Assembly (NCBI GenBank): GCA_964640655.1
Contig: CAZXFT010000011.1
Location: 43,391-107,390, forward strand
Source of the DNA: BJGO01 sp964640655
GTDB taxonomy: Bacteria; Bacteroidota; Bacteroidia; Chitinophagales; UBA10324
Direction of reading: 5' to 3'
DNA length: 64,000 nt
Shown: in pieces, positions 55,013 to 63,869 of the stretch
How positions within the stretch are numbered: the stretch's first letter is position 1
Layout: each line of letters begins with the position of its first letter
Translations under genes and position numbers: made by a program
Notes under the pieces: generated by a model
The model's input: the letters and a program-made list of their open reading frames with translations, nothing else
The model's database searches: none
What the model was told of the DNA's origin: nothing

Positions 55013-55249
55013 TAAAGCATCAATGGCTGCTGCTAACTCATAATCCTTCTGAGTTATTGTATTACCTGCATCGTGCGTACTTAAGCGAATCACAACTTTA
55101 TTATAAACATTGCTCCATTCCGGGTGGTGATTTAACTTTTCTGCTTCCATTGCAACACGAGTCATAAAAGCAAATGCTTCGCTGAAGTCTTTAAACAATA
55201 ACGTACGCTCTAGATTATTTCCATTTACTCTCCATTCATTACCTGCCAT
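55007..55249 (-). CDS. 4a-hydroxytetrahydrobiopterin dehydratase (pterin-4a-carbinolamine dehydratase)
   Basis: 80 residues, slightly short but complete. The active-site motif [20 protein letters not shown] (about 39-58) is intact, followed by [15 protein letters not shown]. Recycles pterin cofactor for aromatic amino-acid hydroxylase or acts in pterin metabolism. The ATG overlaps the stop of the upstream gene (TAATG). Confidence 0.9.
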   Translation of the reverse strand: MAGNEWRVNGNNLERTLLFKDFSEAFAFMTRVAMEAEKLNHHPEWSNVYNKVVIRLSTHDAGNTITQKDYELAAAIDALL

Positions 55250-55680
55250 TATTCAAATATTAATTGGTGTCGCGACTTCAATTTGTATGGGTCTATTTTA
55301 ACTATCAGCGCAAAGCGTGCTATGCTTCTCAACCCTGAATGTAGTTCCCTTAACTCGTCATCGGAGCTTTCACAGTTGTACTGCAAGAAAAAATCAATCT
55401 CTTTCATTTCAGGAATTAAATACTCGTTGAGGTATTTGTTTGCAACCATATGAAAAGTGCCTTGACAGTATCTGTCGCGGCAAGAAAACAAACCGAAAAA
55501 CAATTGTCTACCCTTGGCAGCATTCAGAATTTCTAAGTCATCTTTTCGTTGAAGATTAATCTTCAGTCTATGATTTATTTCCCAGCAGGCTTGAAAATCT
55601 CTTATTGTAGTTACTATACCCCATAGATGGAAATCATAATCGTATTCCGTTTTTAGTACAGATTTTTTAATTAATTCCAT
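55249..55680 (-). CDS. IPExxxDY-family protein
   Basis: 143 residues. The family is named for the pattern IPExxxDY; here it reads IPEMKEIDF, so the last two residues are Asp-Phe. It has no membrane segment. Members usually sit next to acpP-fabF-rnc in Bacteroidota, as here on the other side of the acpP promoter. Function unknown, with a possible link to lipid metabolism or RNase III by genome context. Start chosen at ATG 55678-55680. Confidence 0.72.
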   Translation of the reverse strand: MELIKKSVLKTEYDYDFHLWGIVTTIRDFQACWEINHRLKINLQRKDDLEILNAAKGRQLFFGLFSCRDRYCQGTFHMVANKYLNEYLIPEMKEIDFFLQYNCESSDDELRELHSGLRSIARFALIVKIDPYKLKSRHQLIFE

Positions 55681-55753
55681 CGGTGGTAAAAATAATTTCT
55701 AAGCCATGTGACTTAACGTTAGGTTATTCACCATTAATATTTTTTTGTGTCCA

Positions 55754-55784
55754 TGTTGCTAATTCATGAAAAAAATTACATTTG
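55754..55784 (+). promoter_or_regulatory. acpP promoter
   Basis: -33 TGTTG (55754-55758), about 18-bp spacer, -7 TACATTTG (55777-55784), then GC-rich CACCC. The leader to the ATG is about 30 nt. A good fit to the Bacteroidota consensus. Confidence 0.72.
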
Positions 55785-55820
55785 CACCCTACAAATTATT
55801 TAATCAAAGCATAATCAATT

Positions 55821-56057
55821 ATGTCAGACATCGCTACAAGAGTTAAAAAAATCATCATCGACAAATTAGGCGTTGACGAAGGAGAAGTTACCAATGAGGC
55901 CACCTTTACCAACGACCTTGGTGCTGACTCTTTAGACACCGTGGAGTTAATAATGGAATTCGAAAAAGAATTCAATATCTCCATTCCAGACGAACAAGCT
56001 GAAAACATCACTACTGTAGGTCAGGCAATTTCCTACATCGAGCAAAACGCTAAGTAA
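55821..56057 (+). CDS. acpP: Acyl carrier protein
   Basis: 78 residues. The phosphopantetheine site is [12 protein letters not shown] with Ser37. Carries acyl chains in fatty acid synthesis. First gene of acpP-fabF-rnc; fabF starts 28 bp later. Confidence 0.97.
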   Translation: MSDIATRVKKIIIDKLGVDEGEVTNEATFTNDLGADSLDTVELIMEFEKEFNISIPDEQAENITTVGQAISYIEQNAK

Positions 56058-56085
56058 GCGGCACACACCGTAAAACTCTTTACTT

Positions 56086-57336
56086 ATGCAACTAAAGCGT
56101 GCAGTAATAACTGGCTTAGGTGCACTCACACCCATTGGCAACAACATCCATGACTTTTGGAATGGTTTGTCAAATGGTGTAAGTGGCGCAGCCCCTATCA
56201 CATATTTCGATACCTCGAAATTCAAAACACGCTTTGCCTGTGAAGTAAAAAACTTTGATGCCTCTCAGTTTATGGAGAAAAAGGAACTCCGTAAGCTAGA
56301 TCGGTTCAGTCAGTATGCACTTGCTGCCACGCACGAAGCAGTTCTCAACTCAGGTCTCAACTTTGATAACGAAGATCGTTTTCGATGCGGAGTTATTTGG
56401 GGTTCCGGCATAGGTGGTATTCAGGAAATTACTTATGAAATGGAACAATACAGCAAGGGTGACGGTACACCGCGCTTTAGCCCCTTCCTTGTTCCAAAGA
56501 TGATTTTGGATATTGCTGCAGGTCATATTTCAATGAAGTATGGTTTGCACGGACTCAATTTTGCAGTTTGCTCTGCCTGCGCTACATCAACACATGCGCT
56601 TATCGATTCTCTAAATTATATCAGACTTGGAAAAGCCGATGTTATTATCACCGGTGGCTCTGAGTTTCCTATTTCCTTGCCGTCTTTGGGAGGTTTCTCT
56701 AGCATGAAGGCCCTCAGCGAACGCAACGATGACCCCGCAACGGCCTCTAGACCATACGACAAAGACCGCGATGGTTTTGTTATGGGGGAAGGTGCAGGCG
56801 CTTTGATAGTAGAGGAATATGAACATGCCATTAAACGTGGCGCAATCATTTATGCCGAGTTGATTGGCGGTGGTATGTCTGCCGATGCCTACCACTTAAC
56901 CGCTCCACATCCCGATGGATTAGGAGTGCGTTTAGTAATGCAGGATGCACTGAAAGATGCCGGAATAAATGCCGAAGAAGTGGACTACATCAACACTCAC
57001 GGAACTTCTACTCCACTCGGAGACGTTGCAGAATTGAAAGGTATATATGAAGTTTTTGGCGAGCACGCTTTTAAAATAAGTATCAGCTCAACCAAATCTA
57101 TGACTGGCCACTTATTAGGTGCTGCCGGCGCTGTAGAATCTATAGCCTCTATCTTGGCAATGAAGAACGGAATTGTGCCTCCAACAATTAATCATATTAC
57201 CGACGACCCTGCCATTGACCCACGTTTCGACTTGACTTTTAACAAAGCCAAAGCACGTGTGATAAATGTAGCACTTAGCAACACTTTCGGGTTTGGTGGC
57301 CATAATGCCTCAGTTATCTTCAGAAAATTATCTTAA
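56086..57336 (+). CDS. fabF: Beta-ketoacyl-ACP synthase II
   Basis: 416 residues, normal. Catalytic Cys165 in VCSACATSTHAL, His in NTHGTSTPLGD (about 305) and His in KSMTGHLLGAAG (about 340). Elongates acyl-ACP with malonyl-ACP. Conserved GIPPTxNxxxxDP-like stretch near 365. Next gene starts 6 bp after its stop. Confidence 0.96.
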   Translation: MQLKRAVITGLGALTPIGNNIHDFWNGLSNGVSGAAPITYFDTSKFKTRFACEVKNFDASQFMEKKELRKLDRFSQYALAATHEAVLNSGLNFDNEDRFRCGVIWGSGIGGIQEITYEMEQYSKGDGTPRFSPFLVPKMILDIAAGHISMKYGLHGLNFAVCSACATSTHALIDSLNYIRLGKADVIITGGSEFPISLPSLGGFSSMKALSERNDDPATASRPYDKDRDGFVMGEGAGALIVEEYEHAIKRGAIIYAELIGGGMSADAYHLTAPHPDGLGVRLVMQDALKDAGINAEEVDYINTHGTSTPLGDVAELKGIYEVFGEHAFKISISSTKSMTGHLLGAAGAVESIASILAMKNGIVPPTINHITDDPAIDPRFDLTFNKAKARVINVALSNTFGFGGHNASVIFRKLS

Positions 57337-57342
57337 GAATTT

Positions 57343-58068
57343 GTGCGCTTTCTAAAAAAGCCTCTTCAATTATTACTTACCGTTAAAGACAGACGGTTTC
57401 TCAATCAAATAAATTCCATAACCGGCATAACACCCGGTAATGCGCACGTATACAAACTGGCATTTGTTCACAGCAGTCTGGCTGAGTCACAACACCAAAG
57501 CAACGAAAGGTTAGAGTTCTTGGGTGATGCTATTCTTAGTGCAGTGATAGCCGATTATCTATTTCAAAAATTTCCTTACCGCGACGAAGGATACCTAACT
57601 GACATCCGCTCGAAAATGGTAAGTAGAAATCAATTAAATGAATTGGCTCATAAAATGGGCATCGACAAATTAGTGCAGTACAATAAGAGCGATATTTATC
57701 TCAGTAAAAAATCAATCGGCGGAAATGCATTGGAAGCATTGATAGGCGCAGTATATCTAGATGGCGGTTACGAACTTGCACGGCGTTTTATTCTTAAAAA
57801 GATTGTAAATCCCTTTCTTGATATTGAGGAAGTTGAGGCGAACCAATTTAATTATAAAAGCAAACTGCTCGAATTTGCGCAACGCACCGGACAGCGGCTG
57901 GAGTATAAGTTGCTGACCGAAAATCGATCGAGCAGGTATGCTCGTTTTAAAGTTGCGGTTTATGTAAATGGTGAGGAGATGGGAATCGGCGAGGATACCA
58001 ATAAAAAGAACGCAGAAAAAAACGCAGCACAACAGGCCTATGCCAAGCTTGGCATAAAAGAATTGTAA
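57343..58068 (+). CDS. rnc: Ribonuclease III
   Basis: 241 residues from a GTG start at 57343. The RNase III signature NERLEFLGDAILSA lies at about 52-65 with catalytic Glu and Asp, then GNALEALIGAVYLDGG, and a dsRNA-binding domain from about 170 (KSKLLEFAQRTGQRLEYKLL). Cuts rRNA precursors and structured RNAs. Third gene of acpP-fabF-rnc, as usual in the phylum; tRNA-Phe follows with its own promoter. Confidence 0.95.
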   Translation: MRFLKKPLQLLLTVKDRRFLNQINSITGITPGNAHVYKLAFVHSSLAESQHQSNERLEFLGDAILSAVIADYLFQKFPYRDEGYLTDIRSKMVSRNQLNELAHKMGIDKLVQYNKSDIYLSKKSIGGNALEALIGAVYLDGGYELARRFILKKIVNPFLDIEEVEANQFNYKSKLLEFAQRTGQRLEYKLLTENRSSRYARFKVAVYVNGEEMGIGEDTNKKNAEKNAAQQAYAKLGIKEL

Positions 58069-58097
58069 GTTCTGCTTTACAATGTCAAGTATTCGTC

Positions 58098-58105
58098 TAT
58101 TTTTG
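58098..58105 (+). promoter_or_regulatory. tRNA-Phe -7 element TATTTTTG
   Basis: TATTTTTG matches TAnnTTTG and is followed by CAATCCCTT. tRNA 5' end is 17 nt downstream. A clear -33 is not seen. Confidence 0.55.
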
Positions 58106-58122
58106 CAATCCCTTATGGGGAT

Positions 58123-58195
58123 GGTGCGGTAGCTCAGTTGGTAGAGCAAAGGACTGAAAATCCTTGTGTCGGCGGTTCGATCCCGCCCCACACCA
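58123..58195 (+). tRNA. tRNA-Phe (anticodon GAA)
   Basis: 73 nt. D-arm GCTC-AGTTGGTA-GAGC, anticodon arm AAGGA-CTGAAAA-TCCTT with GAA, variable GTGTC, T-arm GGCGG-TTCGATC-CCGCC, discriminator A; CCA not encoded. The acceptor stem GGTGCGG/CCACACC has one C-A mismatch (5 with 68); the other six pairs are intact. Confidence 0.93.
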
Positions 58196-58196
58196 C

Positions 58197-58234
58197 AAAA
58201 AACCCTCAATACGTTCTGTTTTGAGGGTTTTTTC
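58197..58234 (+). terminator. Rho-independent terminator after tRNA-Phe
   Basis: Stem AAAACCCTCAA / TTGAGGGTTTT around a loop of about 11 nt, with a long T-run at 58228-58233. Symmetric, so it may also work on the other strand. Confidence 0.85.
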
Positions 58235-58362
58235 ATTTTCAGATTATCCGGAATTACTTTCCCTACCAACTTTTTCTCAGCAGGACTTTTAGAATTACGC
58301 TAAAAAGACATTGATAATCAATGCTTTTTTGACCACATTGTAAAAATACTTTTCAAACAGGC

Positions 58363-58400
58363 TTGTTTTATTGAGATGTAGAATCTACTTTTGCCGTCCC
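58363..58400 (+). promoter_or_regulatory. rplM operon promoter
   Basis: -33 TTG at 58363-58365, a 20-bp spacer, -7 TACTTTTG (58386-58393) and discriminator CCGTCCC (58394-58400). Same spacing and same 15-nt TACTTTTGCCGTCCC block as the rpsJ promoter. Confidence 0.75.
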
Positions 58401-58437
58401 AAATTTTAAGACAGTTTAACAAATTCAAACTACAATA

Positions 58438-58881
58438 GTGAGTACAACAAGTTTTAAGACCATTCACGCTAACGACAAGACGGTTACCCGCGAATGGCAT
58501 TTAGTTGATGCTGAAGATAAAACGCTTGGTCGTTTGGCTTCTAAAATTGCATCGTTGCTTATTGGCAAACACAAACCTTATATCACCAAGCATTCTGATT
58601 GCGGCGATTATGTGGTGGTAATTAATGCCGATAAAGTTCGATTAACCGGTAACAAGTTAGACCAAATGGAATCTATACATTACACAGGATTTCCGGGAGG
58701 TCTGCGCAAGGAAACTGCGCGTAAAGTATTGGCACGTCGTCCGGAAAAATTAATCGAAGAAGCCGTACGCGGAATGCTGCCAAAGACCAAACTTGGCGAT
58801 AAAATGTACACCAAGCTTTTTGTTTATGCCGGCGAGAAACACGACCACATTGCACAAAAACCAAAACCAATAAAACTCTAA
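58438..58881 (+). CDS. rplM: 50S ribosomal protein L13
   Basis: 147 residues from a GTG start at 58438. EWHLVDAEDKTLGRLASKIA and LGDKMYTKLFVYAGEKHDH are the L13 signature. Early assembly protein of the 50S subunit. Leads rplM-rpsI-rpsB-tsf, an order typical for the phylum; rpsI starts 9 bp after it. Confidence 0.96.
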   Translation: MSTTSFKTIHANDKTVTREWHLVDAEDKTLGRLASKIASLLIGKHKPYITKHSDCGDYVVVINADKVRLTGNKLDQMESIHYTGFPGGLRKETARKVLARRPEKLIEEAVRGMLPKTKLGDKMYTKLFVYAGEKHDHIAQKPKPIKL

Positions 58882-58890
58882 TCCAAATAC

Positions 58891-59277
58891 ATGGAAAAAA
58901 CCAATACCATAGGCCGTAGAAAAGAAGCCAGCGCTAGGGTTCGTATGAGCAGCGGCTCCGGCAATATTGTAGTTAACGGAAAAGACTATAAGCAACATTT
59001 CCCCCAAACCATTTACCAACTCATTGTTGAGCAGCCTTTCAAAATACTGGAGCAGGTTGGCAAATATGATGTTACCGTAAATGTCTCGGGTGGTGGCGTT
59101 AAAGGTCAGGCTGAAGCTATTCGCCTTGGCATTTGTCGCTTTTTACAGAAAGACAATCCTGAGTGGCGCACTATTCTGAAAAAAGCCGGTATGCTAACAC
59201 GCGATCCACGCGTGGTTGAGCGTAAAAAACCGGGTCGTAGAAAAGCCCGCAGAAGCTACCAGTTCTCTAAACGTTAA
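58891..59277 (+). CDS. rpsI: 30S ribosomal protein S9
   Basis: 128 residues, normal. GRRKEASARVRMSSGSG, GGGVKGQAEAIRLGICR and KKPGRRKARRSYQFSKR with the C-terminal Arg that touches P-site tRNA. Head protein of the 30S subunit. Confidence 0.96.
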   Translation: MEKTNTIGRRKEASARVRMSSGSGNIVVNGKDYKQHFPQTIYQLIVEQPFKILEQVGKYDVTVNVSGGGVKGQAEAIRLGICRFLQKDNPEWRTILKKAGMLTRDPRVVERKKPGRRKARRSYQFSKR

Positions 59278-59319
59278 TCTGATTTCAATTACATTAAAAC
59301 TATCCTTACACAACATACC

Positions 59320-60213
59320 ATGGGAAAAATTACCTACCAGGAACTGTTAGAAGCAGGCGTTCACTTTGGTCACCTGCGCAAAAAATGGAATCCTAAAATG
59401 ATGCCTTACATCTTTATGGAGCGTAAAGGCATCCACATTATAGATTTAAATAAAACTTTGGAATCTTTAGAAGAAACAGCCGGAGCTATGAAAGCTATGG
59501 CACGTGCCGGAAAGAAGATTCTGTTTGTTGCTACCAAGAAGCAGGCAAAAACCATTGTTGAAGAAGCAGCTAACCGCGTGAACATGCCTTATGTTACTGA
59601 GCGTTGGTTAGGCGGAATGCTTACAAATTTCTCTACCATTCGCAAAAGCATCAAAAAGATGCAAAGCATTGAGCGTATGATGAACGATGGCACTTTCGAA
59701 AATATCACCAAGAAAGAACGACTTCAATTAACGCGCGAAAAAGCCAAACTTGAAAAAGTATTGGGTGGTATTGCCAATATGTCGCGTCTTCCGGCTGCTA
59801 TCTACATCGTAGACATCGGCAACGAACATATTGCTTTAGCCGAAGCTAAGCGTTTGAACATTCCTTCATTAGCCATGGTGGACACTAACTGCGACCCAAC
59901 GCAGGTTGATTATGCAGTTCCGGCTAATGATGATGCAACCAAATCTATTGCAATCATTACCAACTACCTGACTGAGGCTATCATTGAAGGACTGGAAGAT
60001 CGCAAACGCGACAAAGACGAAGCTGATGCTCAAAACGAAGGGGAAGAGGAAACTCAACTTTCATCTACGGAGCGTGTATTGCTTTCTGTAAACGAAGACA
60101 GCACAGAAGAAGGTAGCGAAGGCTCTAAAAAACCTGCAGCTGGTGGAACACGCCGCAAAACAACCGGCGCACGCCGTACAGGTGGTGGTGGTGCAAAACC
60201 GGCAGGCAAATAA
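59320..60213 (+). CDS. rpsB: 30S ribosomal protein S2 with long low-complexity C-terminal tail
   Basis: 297 residues; the core is about 225. EAGVHFGHLRKKWNPKMMPY, RAGKKILFVATKKQAKTI and YVTERWLGGMLTNFSTIRKS identify S2. The last 65-70 residues are first acidic (EADAQNEGEEETQ, EDSTEEGSEG), then Arg/Gly/Thr-rich (RRKTTGARRTGGGG). S2 joins late and contacts S1; a disordered tail here could modulate mRNA access (inference). tsf starts 34 bp downstream. Confidence 0.96.
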   Translation: MGKITYQELLEAGVHFGHLRKKWNPKMMPYIFMERKGIHIIDLNKTLESLEETAGAMKAMARAGKKILFVATKKQAKTIVEEAANRVNMPYVTERWLGGMLTNFSTIRKSIKKMQSIERMMNDGTFENITKKERLQLTREKAKLEKVLGGIANMSRLPAAIYIVDIGNEHIALAEAKRLNIPSLAMVDTNCDPTQVDYAVPANDDATKSIAIITNYLTEAIIEGLEDRKRDKDEADAQNEGEEETQLSSTERVLLSVNEDSTEEGSEGSKKPAAGGTRRKTTGARRTGGGGAKPAGK

Positions 60214-60247
60214 TTATTTATTCAATTTAAAAAAAGTAAAAACGATA

Positions 60248-61078
60248 ATGGAAATTACAGCAAGCTTAGTGAATCAACTGCGTCAAAAAACCGGCGCTCC
60301 GTTGATGGACTGTAAAAAAGCACTTACCGAATCAAATGGCGACTTTGATGCCGCTATAGATTATTTAAGAAAAAAAGGGGCTAAGGTATCTGCCCTGCGT
60401 TCTGAACGCGATGCAAAAGAAGGGGTGTCAATGGCAGTAACGGCAGCAGACAGCAAAAAAGGAGTTATAGTGAAATTGGGTTGCGAAACCGATTTCGTAG
60501 CTAAAAGTGCCGACTTTGTAAACTTTGCTCAAAGCATTGCAACATTTGCTTTAAACAATAATATTTCTTCTGTAGATGCATTAAAAGCAGCTACTATTGA
60601 TGGCGCTTTGGTTTCTGACCGTATTACCGACCTTGTTGGTAAAATTGGAGAGAAAATAGAATTGCAATTTGTTGAAATTGTTACCGGTGATGCCGTAGTA
60701 GCATACAACCATGCCGGATACCGCATCGGTGTATTGGTTGCCTTGAATCAACCTATCAGTGAAAAACTTGAAACAGTAGGTAAAGACATTGCTATGCAGA
60801 TTGCTGCAATGAATCCTGTAGCTTTAGATCAAAGCAGTGTTTCTCAAGAAATCATTGACCGCGAGTTGGACATTGCACGTGACCAAATACGTCAGGAAGG
60901 AAAACCTGAAAATATGTTGGAAAAGATTGCTGCCGGTAAACTCCAAAAGTTCTTTAAAGAGAACACCTTGTTGGCTCAGCAGTTTGTAAAAGACAACAAT
61001 AAAACCGTTGCCGATGTATTGAAAGATACCGATGCGAATCTGAAAGTACTCAGCTTCAAACGAGTTTCATTAAACTAA
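60248..61078 (+). CDS. tsf: Elongation factor Ts
   Basis: 276 residues from ATG 60248; an upstream in-frame start overlapping rpsB would add 35 residues without conservation. N-terminal UBA-like domain ([20 protein letters not shown]), then [15 protein letters not shown] and MQIAAMNP. Exchanges nucleotide on EF-Tu. Terminator follows. Confidence 0.96.
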   Translation: MEITASLVNQLRQKTGAPLMDCKKALTESNGDFDAAIDYLRKKGAKVSALRSERDAKEGVSMAVTAADSKKGVIVKLGCETDFVAKSADFVNFAQSIATFALNNNISSVDALKAATIDGALVSDRITDLVGKIGEKIELQFVEIVTGDAVVAYNHAGYRIGVLVALNQPISEKLETVGKDIAMQIAAMNPVALDQSSVSQEIIDRELDIARDQIRQEGKPENMLEKIAAGKLQKFFKENTLLAQQFVKDNNKTVADVLKDTDANLKVLSFKRVSLN

Positions 61079-61093
61079 TTCAACTCATATAAA

Positions 61094-61119
61094 AGAGAAC
61101 TTCGGTTCTCTTTTTTTTT
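61094..61119 (+). terminator. Rho-independent terminator with UUCG tetraloop
   Basis: Stem AGAGAAC / GTTCTCT (61094-61100 with 61105-61111), loop TTCG, then nine T residues. Ends the rplM-rpsI-rpsB-tsf operon. Confidence 0.92.
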
Positions 61120-61151
61120 GTACTTACTTTAGCCCCGCTTCCAAGAAAAAT

Positions 61152-61862
61152 ATGGCAATCAAATACAAACGCATACTACTCAAACTTTCCGGCGAATCAT
61201 TAATGGGCACACAGCAATACGGCATTGACCCGGAGCGTGCTTTGTTATATGCCAATGAAGTGAAAAGCGCTGTAAACGCAGGCTGCGAGGTGGCCGTAGT
61301 GATTGGTGGAGGTAATATTTACAGAGGTATGGATGCTGAAGCTACCGGCATAGAACGCGCTACCGGCGATTATATGGGAATGCTGGCAACTGTTATGAAT
61401 GGTATGGCGTTGCAAAGCATAATTGAAAAAGAAGGAATTAAAACACGTTTGCTTTCTGCAATCAAAATGGAGCAACTCTGCGAACCATACATTCGTCGTC
61501 GTGCCATCAGACATTTGGAAAAAGGCCGTGTTGTGATTTTTGGTGCAGGCACAGGTAATCCCTATTTCACAACAGACACAGCAGCTTCTTTACGAGCCAT
61601 TGAAATTTGTGCCGAAGTATTACTCAAAGGCACCCGTGTTGATGGAATATATACTGCTGATCCGGAGAAAGATAAAAATGCCACACGCTATGAAAGCATT
61701 TCCTATTCCGAGGCTTATGAGAAAAACCTGAAGGTTATGGATAAGACTGCTTTTACCTTATGTCAGGAAAACAGCATGCCTATTATAGTTTATGATGCAA
61801 ACAAACCGGGCAACCTGCTTTCCTTACTCAAAGGCGAACCCGTAGGAACCATTGTTAAGTAA
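61152..61862 (+). CDS. pyrH: Uridylate kinase
   Basis: 236 residues, normal. [14 protein letters not shown] at the start, [27 protein letters not shown] and [17 protein letters not shown] are the UMP kinase signature. Makes UDP from UMP; regulated by GTP/UTP in other bacteria. Preceded by a -7-like TACTTTAG at 61125-61132, so it has its own promoter after the tsf terminator. Confidence 0.96.
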   Translation: MAIKYKRILLKLSGESLMGTQQYGIDPERALLYANEVKSAVNAGCEVAVVIGGGNIYRGMDAEATGIERATGDYMGMLATVMNGMALQSIIEKEGIKTRLLSAIKMEQLCEPYIRRRAIRHLEKGRVVIFGAGTGNPYFTTDTAASLRAIEICAEVLLKGTRVDGIYTADPEKDKNATRYESISYSEAYEKNLKVMDKTAFTLCQENSMPIIVYDANKPGNLLSLLKGEPVGTIVK

Positions 61863-61895
61863 ACAGCCGGTTACCAATAAATATTTATATACTCC

Positions 61896-62663
61896 TTGCC
61901 TGCATTCGCATTATCTGAAAACACCTATACAGTAGATGCCTCGAAAGTATTTATACCCTTTCGCAGAGGTGTAGACGACATCAAAGAAAGACCCGCGTCG
62001 CTGCTGGTTGATATTGTTCCGTTTCTGATTATCACCGAAAGGCACAATATAGTTATTGACCCCGGATTGGGATTGAAACTTCCTAATGGCAACTACCATA
62101 TTCTTGAAAATTTAGCGCATCATGGACTTTCAGCTCACGACATCGACGTGGTTATGCTGTCGCATTTACACAAGGACCACCTTGCAGGATGTATTATAAA
62201 AAACAATGATGGCAATTTATCTCCCATGTTCCCTAATGCAAATTGCTATGTGCAACAAGGCGAATTGAACTATGCTTTAAGCAAAAGCTCTACTTCGTAC
62301 GATAAAGAAAATATCGAGTTCCTGCTGCAAAGAGATTTACTGCAAACCATTCATGGCAACATCAGTTTGTTTCAATGTATTGAATGTGAAATCAGCGGCG
62401 GCCACACCCCTTATCATCAGGTGTTTGTTATAGATGATGGTAAAGAAAAATATTTTTATGGTGGCGATGTATTGCCACAGATGCAGCAGCTTATTCGAAA
62501 GTTTGTAGCCAAGTACGATTACGATGGCAAGCGTAGTGCCGACTTGCGCATAGAATATGGCAAGCGCATAGCTGCCGAAAATATGACAGCCCTTTTCTTC
62601 CACTCCACCATAACTCCTATGTGTAAAGTGATATATGATGGAGAGAAGTTTTTGCAGCGTTAA
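61896..62663 (+). CDS. MBL-fold metallo-hydrolase
   Basis: 255 residues from TTG 61896; no ATG or GTG exists between the preceding in-frame stop at 61878 and this point. Zinc motif SHLHKDHLAG (about 85-94), the other His in GGHTPYHQVF and the Asp in YFYGGDVLPQ. Substrate unknown. Follows pyrH by 33 bp. Confidence 0.82.
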   Translation: MPAFALSENTYTVDASKVFIPFRRGVDDIKERPASLLVDIVPFLIITERHNIVIDPGLGLKLPNGNYHILENLAHHGLSAHDIDVVMLSHLHKDHLAGCIIKNNDGNLSPMFPNANCYVQQGELNYALSKSSTSYDKENIEFLLQRDLLQTIHGNISLFQCIECEISGGHTPYHQVFVIDDGKEKYFYGGDVLPQMQQLIRKFVAKYDYDGKRSADLRIEYGKRIAAENMTALFFHSTITPMCKVIYDGEKFLQR

Positions 62664-62711
62664 ATAATCTATCACCTCTTCTCAGGGCCTGAGGTATTTT
62701 ACAGAGATTAA

Positions 62712-62742
62712 AAAAAATCCCGACCGCCTGCGGCGGTCGGGA
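62712..62742 (-). terminator. Rho-independent terminator of the minus-strand gene
   Basis: A perfect 11-bp GC-rich stem TCCCGACCGCC / GGCGGTCGGGA (62718-62728 with 62732-62742) and loop TGC. On the minus strand it is followed by a run of T (62710-62717 as A). It lies 29 bp past the stop of the gene at 62772. Confidence 0.88.
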
Positions 62743-62771
62743 CACAAAAAGAAAAACCATTATGGCAATGA

Positions 62772-63719
62772 TTAAACTGATGTTAAATTTAATTCAAGTC
62801 GCGCATTAGTGCCGGTTCCCACTTGTTTGTTACCACCTGCTTCATTATAACCTGCCTTGCTTATTAAATATCTATAGGTCGCAGCCGGTATGCTGCTGAA
62901 CAATACATCGCCATCCGGCCCCGATGTTTGTTCTATCTGTGGCTCACCTTCGGCCTGTATGCGCACCAGCGCACCGTCTATGGGCAACAGCGTAACGGCA
63001 TCTGTAATAATTACACGCAAGCTTGCTGCACCGGGTGGTGTAATAATTTCCAGTACAGAATTGATCACAAACTTCTCTCGCTTACCGGCATCATCGGCAA
63101 ATAATGCCTGACCATCTAAGCAAACCGCAGAAATATCTTCATATAATGCATTATTTGCTTCTATCTTGTCCTCAGTGCCTTCTCCGGTTTGGCGCAGGGG
63201 AACGAACTCATCGTACTTGTTTTTAAAACGTACAAACTGGGCATCAAAATCGGTGGGGAAGGCAGCAGGCATGTTCTGGCCACCGTTGCTAAGGGTTGAA
63301 GTGTTCGCTGTAATAAAATTTTTGGCCGATGTGCCCAGCAGCACCGTGTTTTCCCAGTTGCCCGACGCAGCAGCATCGTAGTAGTTACTGCCTGCTGTTT
63401 CGAGCATAGCCTTCTGTTGGTTTTTAGGATACACATCAACCACGTAGCGTTTAAACAACTGAAACATGCGCATCAGTTTTTGATTCTCATCACTCAACTC
63501 GGCACGCTTGGCTTCGGCGGCAGAGAGGCGCGCCTGTGCATCGGGCAGGTTGCGTGCATCATCGAGTTTGGTTTGCAGAGCCGTAATAAAGGCCGCTGTG
63601 TACTTGGCTTTGAAAGCCGCAAATAAAGCAAGGTACAAAGTGAGGCTGGCAATGATTGCATCGCCGAGTGCGTACAGTTCTCCCTGGGAGCAACGGTACT
63701 TAGATTTTGTTGTTGACAT
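62772..63719 (-). CDS. Unknown protein with helical N-terminal region and carboxypeptidase-regulatory-like C-terminal domain
   Basis: 315 residues, no signal peptide. Residues 1-230 are mostly helical with a heptad-rich part (ARLSAAEAKRAELSDENQK, about 63-82), no motif I know. Residues about 232-315 form a beta-sandwich: SLRVIITDAVTLLPIDGALV, RIQAEGEPQIEQTSGPDG and LFSSIPAATYRYLISKAGY, matching carboxypeptidase-regulatory-like/PEGA-type domains. Lacking a signal peptide it may be cytoplasmic or use a non-Sec route. Strong own terminator; the upstream neighbour is the 21-bp repeat. Confidence 0.65.
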   Translation of the reverse strand: MSTTKSKYRCSQGELYALGDAIIASLTLYLALFAAFKAKYTAAFITALQTKLDDARNLPDAQARLSAAEAKRAELSDENQKLMRMFQLFKRYVVDVYPKNQQKAMLETAGSNYYDAAASGNWENTVLLGTSAKNFITANTSTLSNGGQNMPAAFPTDFDAQFVRFKNKYDEFVPLRQTGEGTEDKIEANNALYEDISAVCLDGQALFADDAGKREKFVINSVLEIITPPGAASLRVIITDAVTLLPIDGALVRIQAEGEPQIEQTSGPDGDVLFSSIPAATYRYLISKAGYNEAGGNKQVGTGTNARLELNLTSV

Positions 63720-63869
63720 ATGATGAATTTTTTATTGATGTGTTAACGTGATAGTGTTTTTATTTAGTGTATGATATGATAAAAAAAGTTAAGCACATGT
63801 TGTGCACACGTCGGTGATATGGGAAGATGTATTTAGCTTATTTATATTGTAAACAGAAAAGGTACTGGC
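63720..63869. other. Promoter-side region of the minus-strand gene, no gene seen
   Basis: AT-rich, 150 bp. A weak inverted repeat GCAC-ATGTT-GTGC is at 63793-63805. No clear TAnnTTTG element toward the gene at 63719. Confidence 0.45.

Noticed and set aside
60143..60247. Longer N-terminus for EF-Ts overlapping rpsB
   Set aside because: The 35 extra residues are the rpsB tail read in another frame; the ATG at 60248 gives the standard EF-Ts start.
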